From Tremella fuciformis (taxonomy: Eukaryota > Basidiomycota > Tremellomycetes > Tremellales > Tremellaceae), in assembly GCA_032768795.1 (NCBI GenBank), contig CP136490.1, positions 5,084,001-5,148,000 on the forward strand: a stretch of DNA of 64,000 nt, in the 5' to 3' direction. Shown here one piece after another: positions 32,440-42,692 of this stretch. The translations under genes and the position numbers were made by a program. Every line of letters begins with the position of its first letter. Position 1 is the first letter of the stretch. The notes beneath the pieces are model-generated. The model was given only the letters and a program-made list of their open reading frames with translations. It was not told the DNA's origin and searched no databases.

Positions 32440-33471
32440 ATGTCCCACGCCGCCTCGTTGCAGAACCACAACTCGTCCGCGTACGCCAAGCACGCCTCGT
32501 TCGTGTACAGCGCGGCCAACACGTCGGGAGTGCTGGGCCTGCTGGACGCGCGGCCGGGCGAGCGCATCATCGACCTGGGGTGCGGCACGGGCCAGCTGAC
32601 CGAGACGATCCGCGCGCTCGTCGGTGCGGGCGGGAGCGTCGTGGGCGTCGACTCGAGCTCGAGCATGGTGAGTTTCCTCTTCTCACGATCTATCATGAGA
32701 GCGTTGCAGGAAAGAGGAAGCATGGCTGACTCGCAGCTGGCCGGCGCACGGGCCTCGCCCGGCGCGGGCGACATAGTCTACGTCCAGGCGGACGTGCAGA
32801 AGCTCGAAGCGACGCTGGACCCCGCTCTCGCCGGAACGTTCGACAAGGTGTTTTCGTCGGCGACGTTCCACTGGTGCAAGACGGACCCGGTGGGCGTGAT
32901 GCGCGGCGTGGCGTGGCTCCTCAAGCCCGGGGGCAAGATCGCCTTTGAGCTCGGGGGCTTTGGCAACACGTGAGTCATCATCCCCCCCACTTATCAGGTC
33001 TCCTCACTGACCGCGACCGCAGCGTCGGCCTGCGCGCAGCGGTCCACCGAGTCCTGCGAGACAAAGGCGTCGACCCCGTCCCGCTCGACCCGTGGTACTT
33101 TCCCACCGTGGCGCAGTACTCCACTGTGAGTCTCCCTAGGCATGTGCGCTCGCCACACTGACGTGTAGGTGATCGAGCAAGCGGGCCTCGTGCCGGACGG
33201 CGTGGCGCTCTATCCACGCCCGACGGCGATCAACACCGACATCAAAGGCTGGCTCGAGACGTTCGCGCGCAACACGTTCTTCAAGAACTTCTCGGCGGCA
33301 GAGGCGGACGATCTGATGGTGCAGGTCCAGGAGGAATGTCGTATCGACGGGTTCTGGCACAATGCCACGCCCGGGATGGGCGTCAAGCCTGCCGCGGACG
33401 GTGCACATGGTGAACAAGGATGGGAGGTCATGTACGTGCGCCTCCGAGGCGTGGCCGGCAAGCCGCAATAA
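32440..33471 (+). CDS. SAM-dependent methyltransferase (trans-aconitate methyltransferase-like)
   Basis: Exons 32440-32667, 32737-32969, 33023-33125 and 33169-33471 give 288 residues. Class I methyltransferase motifs: IIDLGCGTGQLTE (SAM-binding motif I, about residues 47-59), VVGVDSSSSM (acidic end of strand 2), DIVYVQADVQKL, FDKVFSSATFHW (motif around strand 4) and LLKPGGKIAFELGG. The overall form, with HW after strand 4 and a C-terminal cap containing WYFPTVAQY, is like the small-molecule Tam-type enzymes. The substrate cannot be read from the sequence. The first intron (32668-32736, 69 nt) is a multiple of three and has no stop, so an unspliced message would still encode protein. Third codon positions are very GC-rich. 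Confidence 0.85.
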
Positions 33472-33542
33472 CGCTGGACAGAGGGGGGACGGCTGGTGAT
33501 CTAGTCAAAAGTAGACGTCGTATAAATGCAAAGGATATCTTG

Positions 33543-35443
33543 TCAAGCTACCACTCCGGCCTGCAGACTAGGCAGCGGTCGCCAGTCTTGCGAAAAGCTG
33601 GCGAGCTCGTCTTCCTCGCATACGGCAGTGAGACCTTCCTCCCACCTGCTTTCCACGACACTATCCTCCTGTACTCGGGATATCTCTCTCCCAGGATCGT
33701 CGTAGAGGACACAGAAGTGCGTTCGGTCCTGGATAACCAGACTGCTTCCGTCTGGCGCCCAGTGAACCTCGTGCGCTCTGAAGTCGGTTGCTGACATGGA
33801 TTAGCGGGCGCTCTTTCCATAATGCCCGATGCTCACTGGTAGGGATACCTATGCCTTCGACCAGCCCACCATCATGATCTGCGGACTCGTCCGACTCGCC
33901 ATCAACCCAAGCGCTGTTCGCATCCCAGGCGTGGACACCCCCAGTCCGTGTGGCAAAGACGACCCTCTGGGCTTTGGGTGCCCAAGTGGCATGCCGAATA
34001 GGCTCGCCAAAGGTGACACTGGCTCTGTGTCTCATCGAAGGAGGACCTCCAGGAGAGGCTACGAAGGCGTGGATATGCGCAACGTTCGGCTGGTCATCCT
34101 TGCGCACAAGTAGAAAGGCCCCTTGGGAGTCGAACGCAATCTGGGATATTCCCATCTTCGGGTTCGTCTTGGATAGATCCGGCCTGATGCAGGGTATCGA
34201 AGCAGGTGGGGACGATCGGTCGACTGGCACGGTCAATGACGCCGAGTTTGAGCAAAGAGACTCACACTGTACGATTCCGTGACCGCGAGTATCTTTGATC
34301 CAATCTGACGGTTCTCGCCACACGGTCTGATGATCAGCTCAGACTTTCATTCCGAATAGCCCTCTCACAACATCAGGATCTGCGACTCTGGAACCCCATT
34401 GCACAGTACCGATACATCCCCATCCTTCATTCTCCAGCACCCTCAACCTGCCGTCCCATCCGCCGAGTGCCAGATACTGCCCGCCCGGAGCCCAGGCCAT
34501 CGTGCGGATGCCCAAGCCAGAGTCGGACTCTGCAGGTGCGAACGTGGGTGATGCTGGCGTGAATTCGGCCAGTCGGACTCCTACAGGCAAGTAGACGCTA
34601 GCAGAGAACTGCGACATGAGCTTCATTCAAATCACGGTTCCGTAAGCTCACCGAAAGAAGGGAATCATTTGTTGCCAAGTATCGTCCACATGGCGACCAT
34701 GATATAGCTTGCACGTCCTTGTCCAGCGGGAAATGCTGGATATTAGACAAGACTAGAGAAGAGGGGCGCCAAGGACGGACCCTGACAAGACGGAACCTCC
34801 GACGTGAATCGTATATGCCGACGTTGTCTCTCCCGGCCCGTTTCTCGACGACAGCCAGATATCGATCGTCCGGAGACCACGTATGACCTGCAGTTGAGCA
34901 ACGGTGTCGAGCGGGCGTCTGTCACATACACTCCGGTCCTTTGGGATTCTGGATCACTCTCACGCCTCCATCGCTCAGATCGTATATCGAGAGCCTGAGC
35001 TGAGGAGTCAGCGTTGTCACATGGGAAAGTCTTGTAGTCACCCCATAGTCTGACCAAACAAGCGCCTCTCGACCACCTCGTGCCCACTCGACCTTGACCA
35101 AGCCGTCTACGCCGCCGCCAATATGGGCCATCTCACCGCCCTCACCACTCCCGATTTCCGCCAATCCAAAAACCCACGCCTCGCCCCTGCCGTACGCCAG
35201 CAGGTATCGACCATCTGCTGACCATGACAGGGTATCGATGCTATGCGTCTCATTGCGCGAACGGCTCGGTCCTGCCTCTGGGGTACCCGGCAAACATTGG
35301 AAGGTCCGGACGATGGAGAGATTGCAGGTGGATCGCACTACGATACGGTCTTGATGGGCCGTTGCGAGGAATGTGGAGCCGGGTGAGAATGCACACAGAG
35401 ACGCGTTGTATATCTGGGAGAAGTCGTAGCCAGTGCCCGCCAT
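33543..35443 (-). CDS. WRAP73: WD-repeat protein WRAP73/WDR8
   Basis: Eight exons (35443-35042, 34999-34930, 34887-34781, 34735-34652, 34608-34369, 34326-34266, 34223-33837, 33790-33543) give 532 residues. WD-like blades are recognisable: DTLSWSADGRYLLAYGRGEAWVFGL, HTWSPDDRYLAVVEKR, AISWSPCGRYLATND, TMAWAPGGQYLALGGWDGRLRVL, HATWAPKAQRVVFATRTGGVHAW and VHWAPDGSSLVI. The linker KTNPKMGISQIAFDSQGAFL is characteristic of WRAP73. The protein anchors microtubule minus ends at spindle poles (with Msd1/SSX2IP in other organisms). The start was placed at 35443 because residues after it match the family N-terminus (DFSQIYNASLCAFSPGSTFLA). The 42-nt intron 35041-35000 is a multiple of three. Confidence 0.88.
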
Positions 35444-35565
35444 TGTGGTGCTTGTTATGATGGCAAGATCCGTAAAGATGTTGGTGGCAAAGAGAAGTAA
35501 GGCGCGTGACTTAAATGGGAGAATCAAATAAATGCATATGAAACATGAAGTGGCGTGGCGACTTT

Positions 35566-36435
35566 TCAGTCCGCCTGTGTGGTCTGGGTGGCCTGCGTCT
35601 GTGACTGCTCCAGCCGCTGCGCTCGCAGAAGGTCTTCCTGGCGGTCATATGCCAATGACTGGGCGGTAGGCGGATGGCCGAACAGATGTTTGACACTCAG
35701 CAAGGTTATCTGTTCCCAAGCCGAATCTCCAATCTCGAATATCGCTTCTACACTCAGTTTGGGACCCTCGCGTGTGCTGACGGCCACTTTCGCCTTGTGA
35801 CCTTCCTCGTCCAAGTAGCCGAAGCTGGCGCCTGTGAGTACCAGACTGGGCGCATCCCATAAACCGGCAGCTTCGAGCTTGGACGCATTGTCGGCCATGA
35901 TCCGGGTCAGAAGCTTGGCCTTACCATAATAACCTTCCATCTCCGCGTGCGAGAAGACCCTTTGATCGAGGGGAGCCTCTGCAGGCTCACCAAGGCGAGG
36001 CGAGTATTCCCACACGTTCGGAGTGCCATCTTCGCCCACATGACCGATCGCATGGTCGACAACTGGAGGATCTTGAGCATCCTGCGTCGGATTTTCAACC
36101 GTGGGGTCTTCAGTGGTGATTATCGTGGGAGGTATCGTTTCGGGGAGTTGGCCCAGTGGTGTGTCGATTTCCATGATTCGCGAGGCATCCCTCGAGGTCG
36201 CAGCGACCTCCGAATTTCGTTGGCGTTCGATGCGATCGCGGCGAGCTTTCTCGGGCATAGTCATCAAGTCGGCTAACACATACCACACTGTTTTATCCGT
36301 GACGGCCTTCCTTATATGCTTATAGGTGGGCTCCGTCGCATCGGTGGCAAGCTCAGTCTGATTCTGATGAACGACTAGCTGAGTCGAGTCGTCCGCAACT
36401 GGAGCGTCAGTGATCTGGCTGTTGTTGTCAGTCAT
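35566..36435 (-). CDS. Unknown acidic protein
   Basis: A single 289-residue frame starting MTDNNSQITDAP. The N-terminus is Asn/Gln/Thr-rich. Residues ~38-75 are basic and helical (YKHIRKAVTDKTVWYVLADLMTMPEKARRDRIERQR). The middle is acidic and Pro-rich (ETIPPTIITTEDPTVENP). The C-terminal half looks folded (EMEGYYGKAKLLTRIMADNA, LSVEAIFEIGDSAWEQITLL) and ends with a Gln/Thr-rich helix. I recognise no family. Its promoter carries a TATA-like element 131 bp upstream. A potential donor GTATGT after KTVW could mark an intron, but I found no matching improvement. Confidence 0.55.
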   Translation of the reverse strand: MTDNNSQITDAPVADDSTQLVVHQNQTELATDATEPTYKHIRKAVTDKTVWYVLADLMTMPEKARRDRIERQRNSEVAATSRDASRIMEIDTPLGQLPETIPPTIITTEDPTVENPTQDAQDPPVVDHAIGHVGEDGTPNVWEYSPRLGEPAEAPLDQRVFSHAEMEGYYGKAKLLTRIMADNASKLEAAGLWDAPSLVLTGASFGYLDEEGHKAKVAVSTREGPKLSVEAIFEIGDSAWEQITLLSVKHLFGHPPTAQSLAYDRQEDLLRAQRLEQSQTQATQTTQAD

Positions 36436-36565
36436 GATGTTGATCGACGTTCGATGCTGTTCGACGTTCGGGGACTAATAAGACCTCAGGGTCAAGCTGC
36501 AGAGTAAAGCGGAAAGGCGACTGACAAGATGTCGAGGAAAACGACTGCCCCTTCGCCGAGCGGGA

Positions 36566-36572
36566 CTTTATA
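36566..36572 (-). promoter_or_regulatory. TATA-like element (TATAAAG on the minus strand)
   Basis: Reads toward the 35566-36435 gene, 131 bp before its ATG. Confidence 0.45.
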
Positions 36573-37706
36573 CTCTACTCAGGAATGCTCATTCGTGCTT
36601 CTGGCGGTCTGAGTCCAAGTGGCGGAGAGAAAGCTGAAGCCATGGGGTCATCGCTCGCGCAGCATACGGCCCCCGGCCCGAACGACCGTCAGTAGACAGT
36701 TTGACGCCCGAAGAGTCAGCGAAGAGGCTCGGTCGAGTCATTGCGAATGCCGCGTGTGTTGGCGGATGTGAACCTTTCATTCCGTGCGCAGCGGCTGAGC
36801 TCTGGAAGGCAGAAACGCTTACACCATTCGTCACGCATGAAAGGTGGACATGTGGCCGATGAGCGAAGTTCAAGACCAGAACGTCACCCACAGTCTCCGC
36901 CGCAGCCCGTGATTCGAAAAGTCACCTTACTCCGTTGTGTGTCGTCCGTCTTCCTCGCTTCGAATCCTGCGGAAGGCAAGTGGCGAACGACACTCGTCCG
37001 TCGTTCATATCCTCCGCTCGGACCCATTGCAATGCATTCGTGATGTCATTCGCCAACGGCTCGGACGCTCACCGAGGAGGGTATGCGATGACTCATGCCA
37101 ATCTGCTTCGTTCAGCGATGTTTCGGCCGCACTTTTGGCAGAATCTGCCTCGAGAGCGGCGCCATTCTCAATCGCCACGAGATCGGGCTTTCAAAGACCC
37201 ACAAGCGAGCCTCGCTGACCTCCAACGCACGCCTGTCCGCCCAGACGTCGGAGGACCGGTCCGGAGACTGCATCCCCGTCGCCATCAACAAAATATTCCG
37301 ACCAAGCTCAAGCCCAGCAACCGAGGCTGCCCACCGACGAGCCACTGGGCTCTCGCTCGCCGCGCTCTCCGCGGGCTCGCGGCGGCCAAGTCCCGCTTGC
37401 AGCTCCCGGTCTGGACTTTGAGACTGTCCCAGAAGACTTGATGGTGTGGCGGCGGAAAGGACCAGAGAAGCGGTAAGAGCTGCAGCGAGCCCGTCTGGCC
37501 CTCTGCGCCAAAAATCTTTCAAGAGGTGGAATGGGTATGGACCCTCCTTTGGAGAGCCGCTAGACGGGGTGTGGGGTGGTGAGCGCATGATGCTGCTAGG
37601 TCGCTTGGTGAGGGGCGATGCGATGGTCGTGAGAATATTTGCGGTTGTTGTGATAGCGGAACGGATGGGGCAGCTCCCGGTGCTCTTGGCTCATCGAGAG
37701 CGGGAG
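36573..37706. other. Intergenic region with one weak candidate frame
   Basis: Frames overlap on both strands. The minus-strand frame 37112-37588 (158 residues, MRSPPHTPSSG...) and the plus-strand frame 36935-37441 (168 residues) cover each other, and neither shows motifs. At most one is real, and I would not annotate either without transcripts. Confidence 0.4.
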
Positions 37707-37714
37707 GATAAAAG
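37707..37714 (+). promoter_or_regulatory. TATA-like element (GATAAAAG)
   Basis: GATAAAAGGGG lies about 200 bp before the ATG at 37909. The downstream leader is a run of CCACGTCCAACACCAATCG-type sequence, as expected of a 5' UTR. Confidence 0.5.
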
Positions 37715-37908
37715 GGGACCAGACCGACCCTCTGCTCGGTCTCCAGACCATTCTTCAGCTCTCACACCCAGATCCAATCGTCCCGCTTCCACGTCCAACA
37801 CCAATCGTCCCGCTTCACTGCCTTGCCACGATATCGCCTGTCTCCTTGCCAACGACTCGAGCAGCACCCAACTCGCAGCAGCCCCGACCACGCCCGCAGC
37901 CAGCAAAC

Positions 37909-38181
37909 ATGCCTCGCCTCGGTCTTCTCGCCATCGTCCTCTTCCTCCTTGCACTGGCCACCGTCGTATCCCCCGCAGAGGCCATGAACCCCATCATGAT
38001 GCAGTACATCTGCCGTCAGAATTGTCAGATGACCTTTCAGCAATGCGCCAGGGGTGCCAGTGAGTTTGCTCTCTCACCGGATTGCTCAGCCCTGGACTAG
38101 ACGTCGTGCTGACACTCAGTGTCACCAATGCTCATGGCTCGATGCGGCGCAGTCCGCGCTGTGTGCGTGATGAACTGCTGA
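37909..38181 (+). CDS. Small secreted six-cysteine protein, copy 1
   Basis: Exons 37909-38059 and 38120-38181 give 70 residues. The signal peptide (MPRLGLLAIVLFLLALATVV, cleavage probably after SPAEA) leaves a 45-residue mature peptide beginning MNPIMM. Its cysteines are spaced C-x3-C-x6-C-x12-C-x6-C-x3-C, a mirror-symmetric frame, and the last cysteine is the final residue. The 60-nt intron falls between the third and fourth cysteine and has a GTGAGT donor and a CTGACACTCAG acceptor. Reading through the intron would instead give a different tail ending at 38100, without the second half of the motif. The gene at 39681 has the same design. Likely a disulfide-linked helical hairpin released or attached at the cell surface; function unknown. 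Confidence 0.75.
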
Positions 38182-39517
38182 TTGCTTGGACGCCGCGTGG
38201 ACCGCAACCACTCGATGAAAAAAGCCTAGCGACCACGATTGCGCGACCTTGAGGCGACTTTCGCAAGATAGGAGAGGGAAGAGATAAGAAGGACACATAA
38301 TTGCGAGATCGTGGACAATCTTGTTGGAGGATCAGACGAGACCCTGGGCCGTGTAAGCCAGACATCATCCCGAGATGGCCCCTTATAGGTAGATGATACA
38401 CGCACATGAATAGATGGTGTTTCACCTGCCAATTACCCTGGCGTCCACGCGGGTCGGTAAGTCGCCGCTTGCGAAAGGCGTGGACTTGCTCCGACAGTGA
38501 CGGGTCAAGCTCACGACCGAGGGTGCCTCGGCACCTCATGATCGCCTAGAACCCGATCTAGGCAGGAACGAGAGTCTGAACTCAAGTTCTGGCGTTGACC
38601 AAGACCCAACCGACGCCCATCGACTCGAGCTCCGCCCGGTCAGCGGCGCCGCGGCGCCGGGGCACCTTGGAGCCACGCAGTCGTTCTTGCGCTGTGCCGA
38701 CGCTGCCGCCGGAATCGAATCAAAGATGGTGAAAGGATGTCAACATGTTCAAGATCGGAGCTTCTGCCGGTAAGGTCGATGTCGTGTTTTAGCTCTGGCG
38801 TCACTCTCGCGTGTCAAATCGATCTATCGCCCCGTCTTCGCTGGCGAATTACGATTGTCGATGCCCGCCGTCCGCATGATGCCATACCGACTCATCGCTT
38901 TTCGACGCCGTGCCGGCTGAACTCGGTTTGTTGAAGCATCCAGGGGTAATAGGCCCGAGCAACAGCAAGCCATTCCTGCCCCGTACAGGCAGTCCTGCCT
39001 TTGGTCGATAAGCACTCGCTTAGATGACCTCTGATGTTGCTTCAGCCATCGCCCCTTGCGCCATTCGTCCGGCGCCATTCGGCCCGGAGGAGAACAGAAA
39101 CTTGCCGATACTCTTCTGACTTCTGACCATGCCGTTCTTCTGTCCTCGAACACCAGTTTGTCGGTGAACACGCATCACACATCAGCCCGATGATAGACAT
39201 GACGTCTGTGCTGTGTGTGCGAATGTGCGTTTCATGCCGCTCGGGGCTAAATTGGATTCGTTCCTCTGATCATCTACCAGACAGCGGGCAGGGGCGAAGC
39301 GCGCGGGGCCAGCAGAGGAGAAGAAAGAGCAGAGGAAGACGAAGCCTGATGGCGAGTAGCGGGTCAGTGCGTGTTGACATGTCGTATGGCGCTGGCGCTT
39401 GCGCGAGGGCCTCCTTGCCGCAGACTCGCCGGGTCAGGCCGCTCTCGTCTTGCCGAAAGTCGGTCTACGGGAGGTGCGGCTCCAACGATGACTCGGGGCG
39501 AGCGTTCGCTGCGAAGA
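38182..39517. other. Spacer between the two six-cysteine peptide genes
   Basis: About 1.3 kb with no supported gene. Frames near 38737-39171 and 38132-38539 are short and motif-free. I searched for a third copy (MNP followed by C-x3-C-x6-C) and saw none. Confidence 0.5.
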
Positions 39518-39525
39518 TATAAAAG
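39518..39525 (+). promoter_or_regulatory. TATA box (TATAAAAG)
   Basis: TATAAAAG lies 163 bp upstream of the ATG at 39681, the same distance as at the 14313 and 15844 genes. Confidence 0.7.
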
Positions 39526-39680
39526 CAAAACGTGTGGGCTGTGCTGGGCATCAAGCCCCCTTCCGCAATCATCCCGTCACACCTACCTACTTTTGCCACC
39601 CGACCGACCGCGATACCTCTCTCAGCGCCGCCGCACGAGTCGCGACTTGCTCGGACAACGCTCGCTCTTGACCGAACGAG

Positions 39681-40142
39681 ATGAATGCCCCTCGCATAAA
39701 CCGATGGATCGCCGTCCACCCCATCCTGCTGCTCCTCGTACTCCTGCTCTTCGCGACCGCAGGAGCGGAGGGCATGAATCCGTTTTTGGCGTGTCGGGCA
39801 ACTTGCAATGCGGCTTTCGTGAGCTGTATGAGTGTCTACGGTGAGCTGCACGTCCTCTGCCGCGTCGAATCTTGCCGCCGCTTGTCCGTTCCATCTCCCC
39901 GCAGCTGGGCACGTTTGCTTCTGCTCAGTCTGCATGTCCTGTAGTTCCCACAGGCTATTCATGCCGTGCGCTTTCAGCGCCGCCGGCTGCCTTTCACTAG
40001 TCCCCGTCGGGTCGTCATCTCCTGTTTTCCCGGGCGCTATATGCCATGTTTGCAGCTCCTTTGGACGATCCTCGCTGACGGAGTAGGCAATATTTCCATC
40101 TGCCAGATGGCCACTCAGGCATGCTTTCGCAGGTGCATGTAG
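39681..40142 (+). CDS. Small secreted six-cysteine protein, copy 2
   Basis: Exons 39681-39840 and 40087-40142 give 71 residues. A hydrophobic signal segment (PILLLLVLLLFATAGAEG) precedes MNPFLA and a mature part with C-x3-C-x6-C-x10-C-x6-C-x3-C. The cysteine frame, the MNP start of the mature part and the intron position between Cys3 and Cys4 match copy 1, while other residues differ. This indicates an ancient tandem duplication under cysteine-frame constraint. The intron (246 nt, donor GTGAGC, acceptor GGAGTAG) is longer than usual; a further small exon inside it cannot be ruled out. Without splicing the frame runs to 39944 and loses the second half of the motif. Confidence 0.72.
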
Positions 40143-40767
40143 CATTCGTCGTCTGGCTGGATTGAGGTGAGCCCGCCGTGATCGTTCAGTGCTCGCGTTG
40201 ACTGTATCAGCCTGCCATCGTCCCGTCCGTCCCACATCTTTCCTATCTCGCCCCGTCAAGTCTCCAAGTCTGATCCGATCTTTGAACGTTGTAGCTGTTG
40301 TACCAGAACGTTGTCGCATGCTGATGCATCGTTGTCCTGCGGTTATGTGCCGTGGTCTAATTACGCCTTCACCCCTTTGTTTTGGATGGGCGGGGCGTAC
40401 TCAAGACCCGGAAGAACGTCGGTCTCTACACCGTTTCTCCTAACTCTTGCATTGCAAGAAGTAGGAGCGAGAGACAGCGAGTCCTATGCGGAAAGAGGAT
40501 AGCAAGCGTCGTCGTCTGGTGTATGTATGTAGTTTCGACACGGCAACGCCCAGAAAAGTCGATAGGAGAGGATGGTTACGTAAGTCTTTGCCACGTGTCG
40601 GCGAGGATCGTCTTGAAGTGGAGGGTGGCCAGGTGCAACAGGCGAGGCTTGGTAAGTGTTTGCTTTCGCACCCTTCCCGCCGACGGCCCCAAAGACAGCG
40701 TACATCGAGAAAGACAGCAGAGACACCTTGAGCAGACGGTAGCACTTCAAGAATATCAGACGGCACC
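40143..40767. other. Intergenic, DDI1 upstream region
   Basis: No gene supported. The frame at 40382-40867 runs into DDI1 in another phase and is a shadow. Confidence 0.5.
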
Positions 40768-42510
40768 ATGCGCCTCACCATCATCGCCCCCGAGAACGTT
40801 CACGAGGTCGAAGTCGACTCGGCCATGGAGGTGCAGGACGTGCTGGGTCTCGCTGAGGCAGAAGTGAGTCTAGCTCGACGCGAGCATGGGCTGTCGAAGT
40901 GCTCAGCGATGGCGGTCGCTATCGCGAGGTATGTCATTGACGCTACAGACCGGGCTACCAGCTTCCTCTTTCGTCCTTTCCAACGACTCGGGAATCCCTT
41001 TGACCACACCCTCCAAAACCTTGGCGAGCTACGGCATGACAGGCGACAGCGCCACCATCTTCTTGACACCTTCGTGAGCTTGGCGCATCATGCCTGCAGC
41101 TGGATTGACGACCAGGAATGAGCTTGCCTCTGGCTCCTCGTCGTCCGGATCTGCCTCTGGGCATTTCCCAGGCGACGATTCGGACATCGAACGGATGAGG
41201 CTTCAGGCACTGGGCAATCCAGAATTAATGGCACAGCTTCGTAATGTGAGCAATTATCCAGCTGGAACGTTCATGAACGGTAGCTGACTCTTGAGCTTGA
41301 CCCAGAGATGGCTCGAGCAGTACGGACAGGTCCTAGGGAGTTTTACCGCGCATTTCAAAATCAAGGCAATCGGGCTCGACTGGCATCACAGGAGAAGGAA
41401 CGTCAGATAGAAGCGCTCAACGCGGATCCATACGATATCGAAGTGTGTCAACGGAGCCTGGTCTGAGCCCTGACTGATCGCTTCAGGCACAAAAGAAGAT
41501 TGAGGAGGCAATTAGAATGGAACAGGTCTTGGCGAATATGGAGCACGCGATGGAATACTCGGTCAGCTGCTCTTTGGTTACACCGTTCCCGTAGCTGAGT
41601 CCAGCCGGAATCGTTCGGGAACGTCACTATGCTCTACATCAACGTAGAGGTAAACGGCCATCCCGTCAAGGCATTTGTCGACTCTGGAGCTCAGACGACC
41701 ATCAGTCAGTTGCACTGCCGTTTGACGGCTTGAACTGACAATCAGTCTCGCCTGAATGTGCAGAGGCTTGCGGGTAAGCTCGACATCGACCCTCTGCTCT
41801 TTTAAAAGCTAATTTATCATAGGATTATGCGCCTACTCGACAAGCGATTCAATGGAGTCGCAGAAGGCGTCGGTACCGCCAAGATTCTAGGTCGGATACA
41901 TTCGGCCCAAATCAAGCTGGGCAACCTGTTCCTCCCGTGCTCCTTTTCTGTCCTCGAGGGCCGCGCAGTCGATCTGCTCTTCGGACTGGACATGCTGGTC
42001 AGCTGTGCTGGGAGACCGCAACAGGGCAGAGCTGAGTCGTAGAAACGCCATCAATGCTGTATTGACCTTTCGACTAACACGCTCCGGATACAAGATACCG
42101 AGATCCCCTTTTTGCCGGAACACGAGCTCCCCGAGAAGGCTCGGAGAAGAGACGCGGCAGACATCGCACAGGAGATGGGCGACGCTGCCAGTCAAGGTGT
42201 GCACGCGGGCGTGGCCAGCCCGACCAGGGAGAAAGCCACGCCTTTCCCTGGAGTGGGCAATACCGTGGGCAAGTCGTCGGCAAGTGGGAGTGGGAGCGGC
42301 ACCACTGCCACAAGGACGACCACTGCTTCGTCACAAGGAGGGAGCAAACGAGACACAGATATTCAGACTGTACGTTGCTCTGATGGTCTCTGTATGAGAA
42401 ACACTCATGATCAGCTCATCGGTCTTGGCGCCCCTCGAGACCAAGCCGCCCAGCTGCTCGACGCTGCAGGCGGCGACGTAGACGTGGCCGCCTCTATGCT
42501 TTTCGGTTGA
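40768..42510 (+). CDS. DDI1: DNA-damage-inducible protein 1 (ubiquitin shuttle with retropepsin domain)
   Basis: Ten exons (40768-40863, 40949-41073, 41116-41245, 41296-41442, 41487-41561, 41605-41704, 41746-41773, 41823-41997, 42043-42369, 42415-42510) give 432 residues. Order: a divergent ubiquitin-like domain ([20 protein letters not shown]...[13 protein letters not shown]), a helical domain, the retroviral-type aspartyl protease with [11 protein letters not shown] (catalytic Asp), [21 protein letters not shown] and [11 protein letters not shown], a Ser/Thr/Gly-rich linker, and a C-terminal UBA domain ([20 protein letters not shown]). The protein delivers ubiquitinated clients to the proteasome and can cleave highly ubiquitinated substrates. 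The complete UBA is notable because several lineages lost it. Exon 7 is only 28 nt. The acceptor before 41296 (CTTGAG) is inferred from phase. Confidence 0.93.
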
Positions 42511-42692
42511 ACCCTCCCATGGGGCTTCCCTTGGCTTCTATATTTCGCAACGTGGAACATGCATTCTTCTTTACGTCCTCATTCAACAGCGACGGGACGA
42601 GCTACATATGGCTTGGTGCCCAGACCTCTAATTCTCTATATAGATAAGTATCGCTTCATCCCTACATCGTCCAAGCGGCGGCCGGCTTGCCA

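Noticed and set aside
36935..37588. Opposed frames of 168 (plus) and 158 (minus) residues
   Set aside because: They cover each other and neither has motifs, a signal peptide or recognisable splicing; kept only as an intergenic note.
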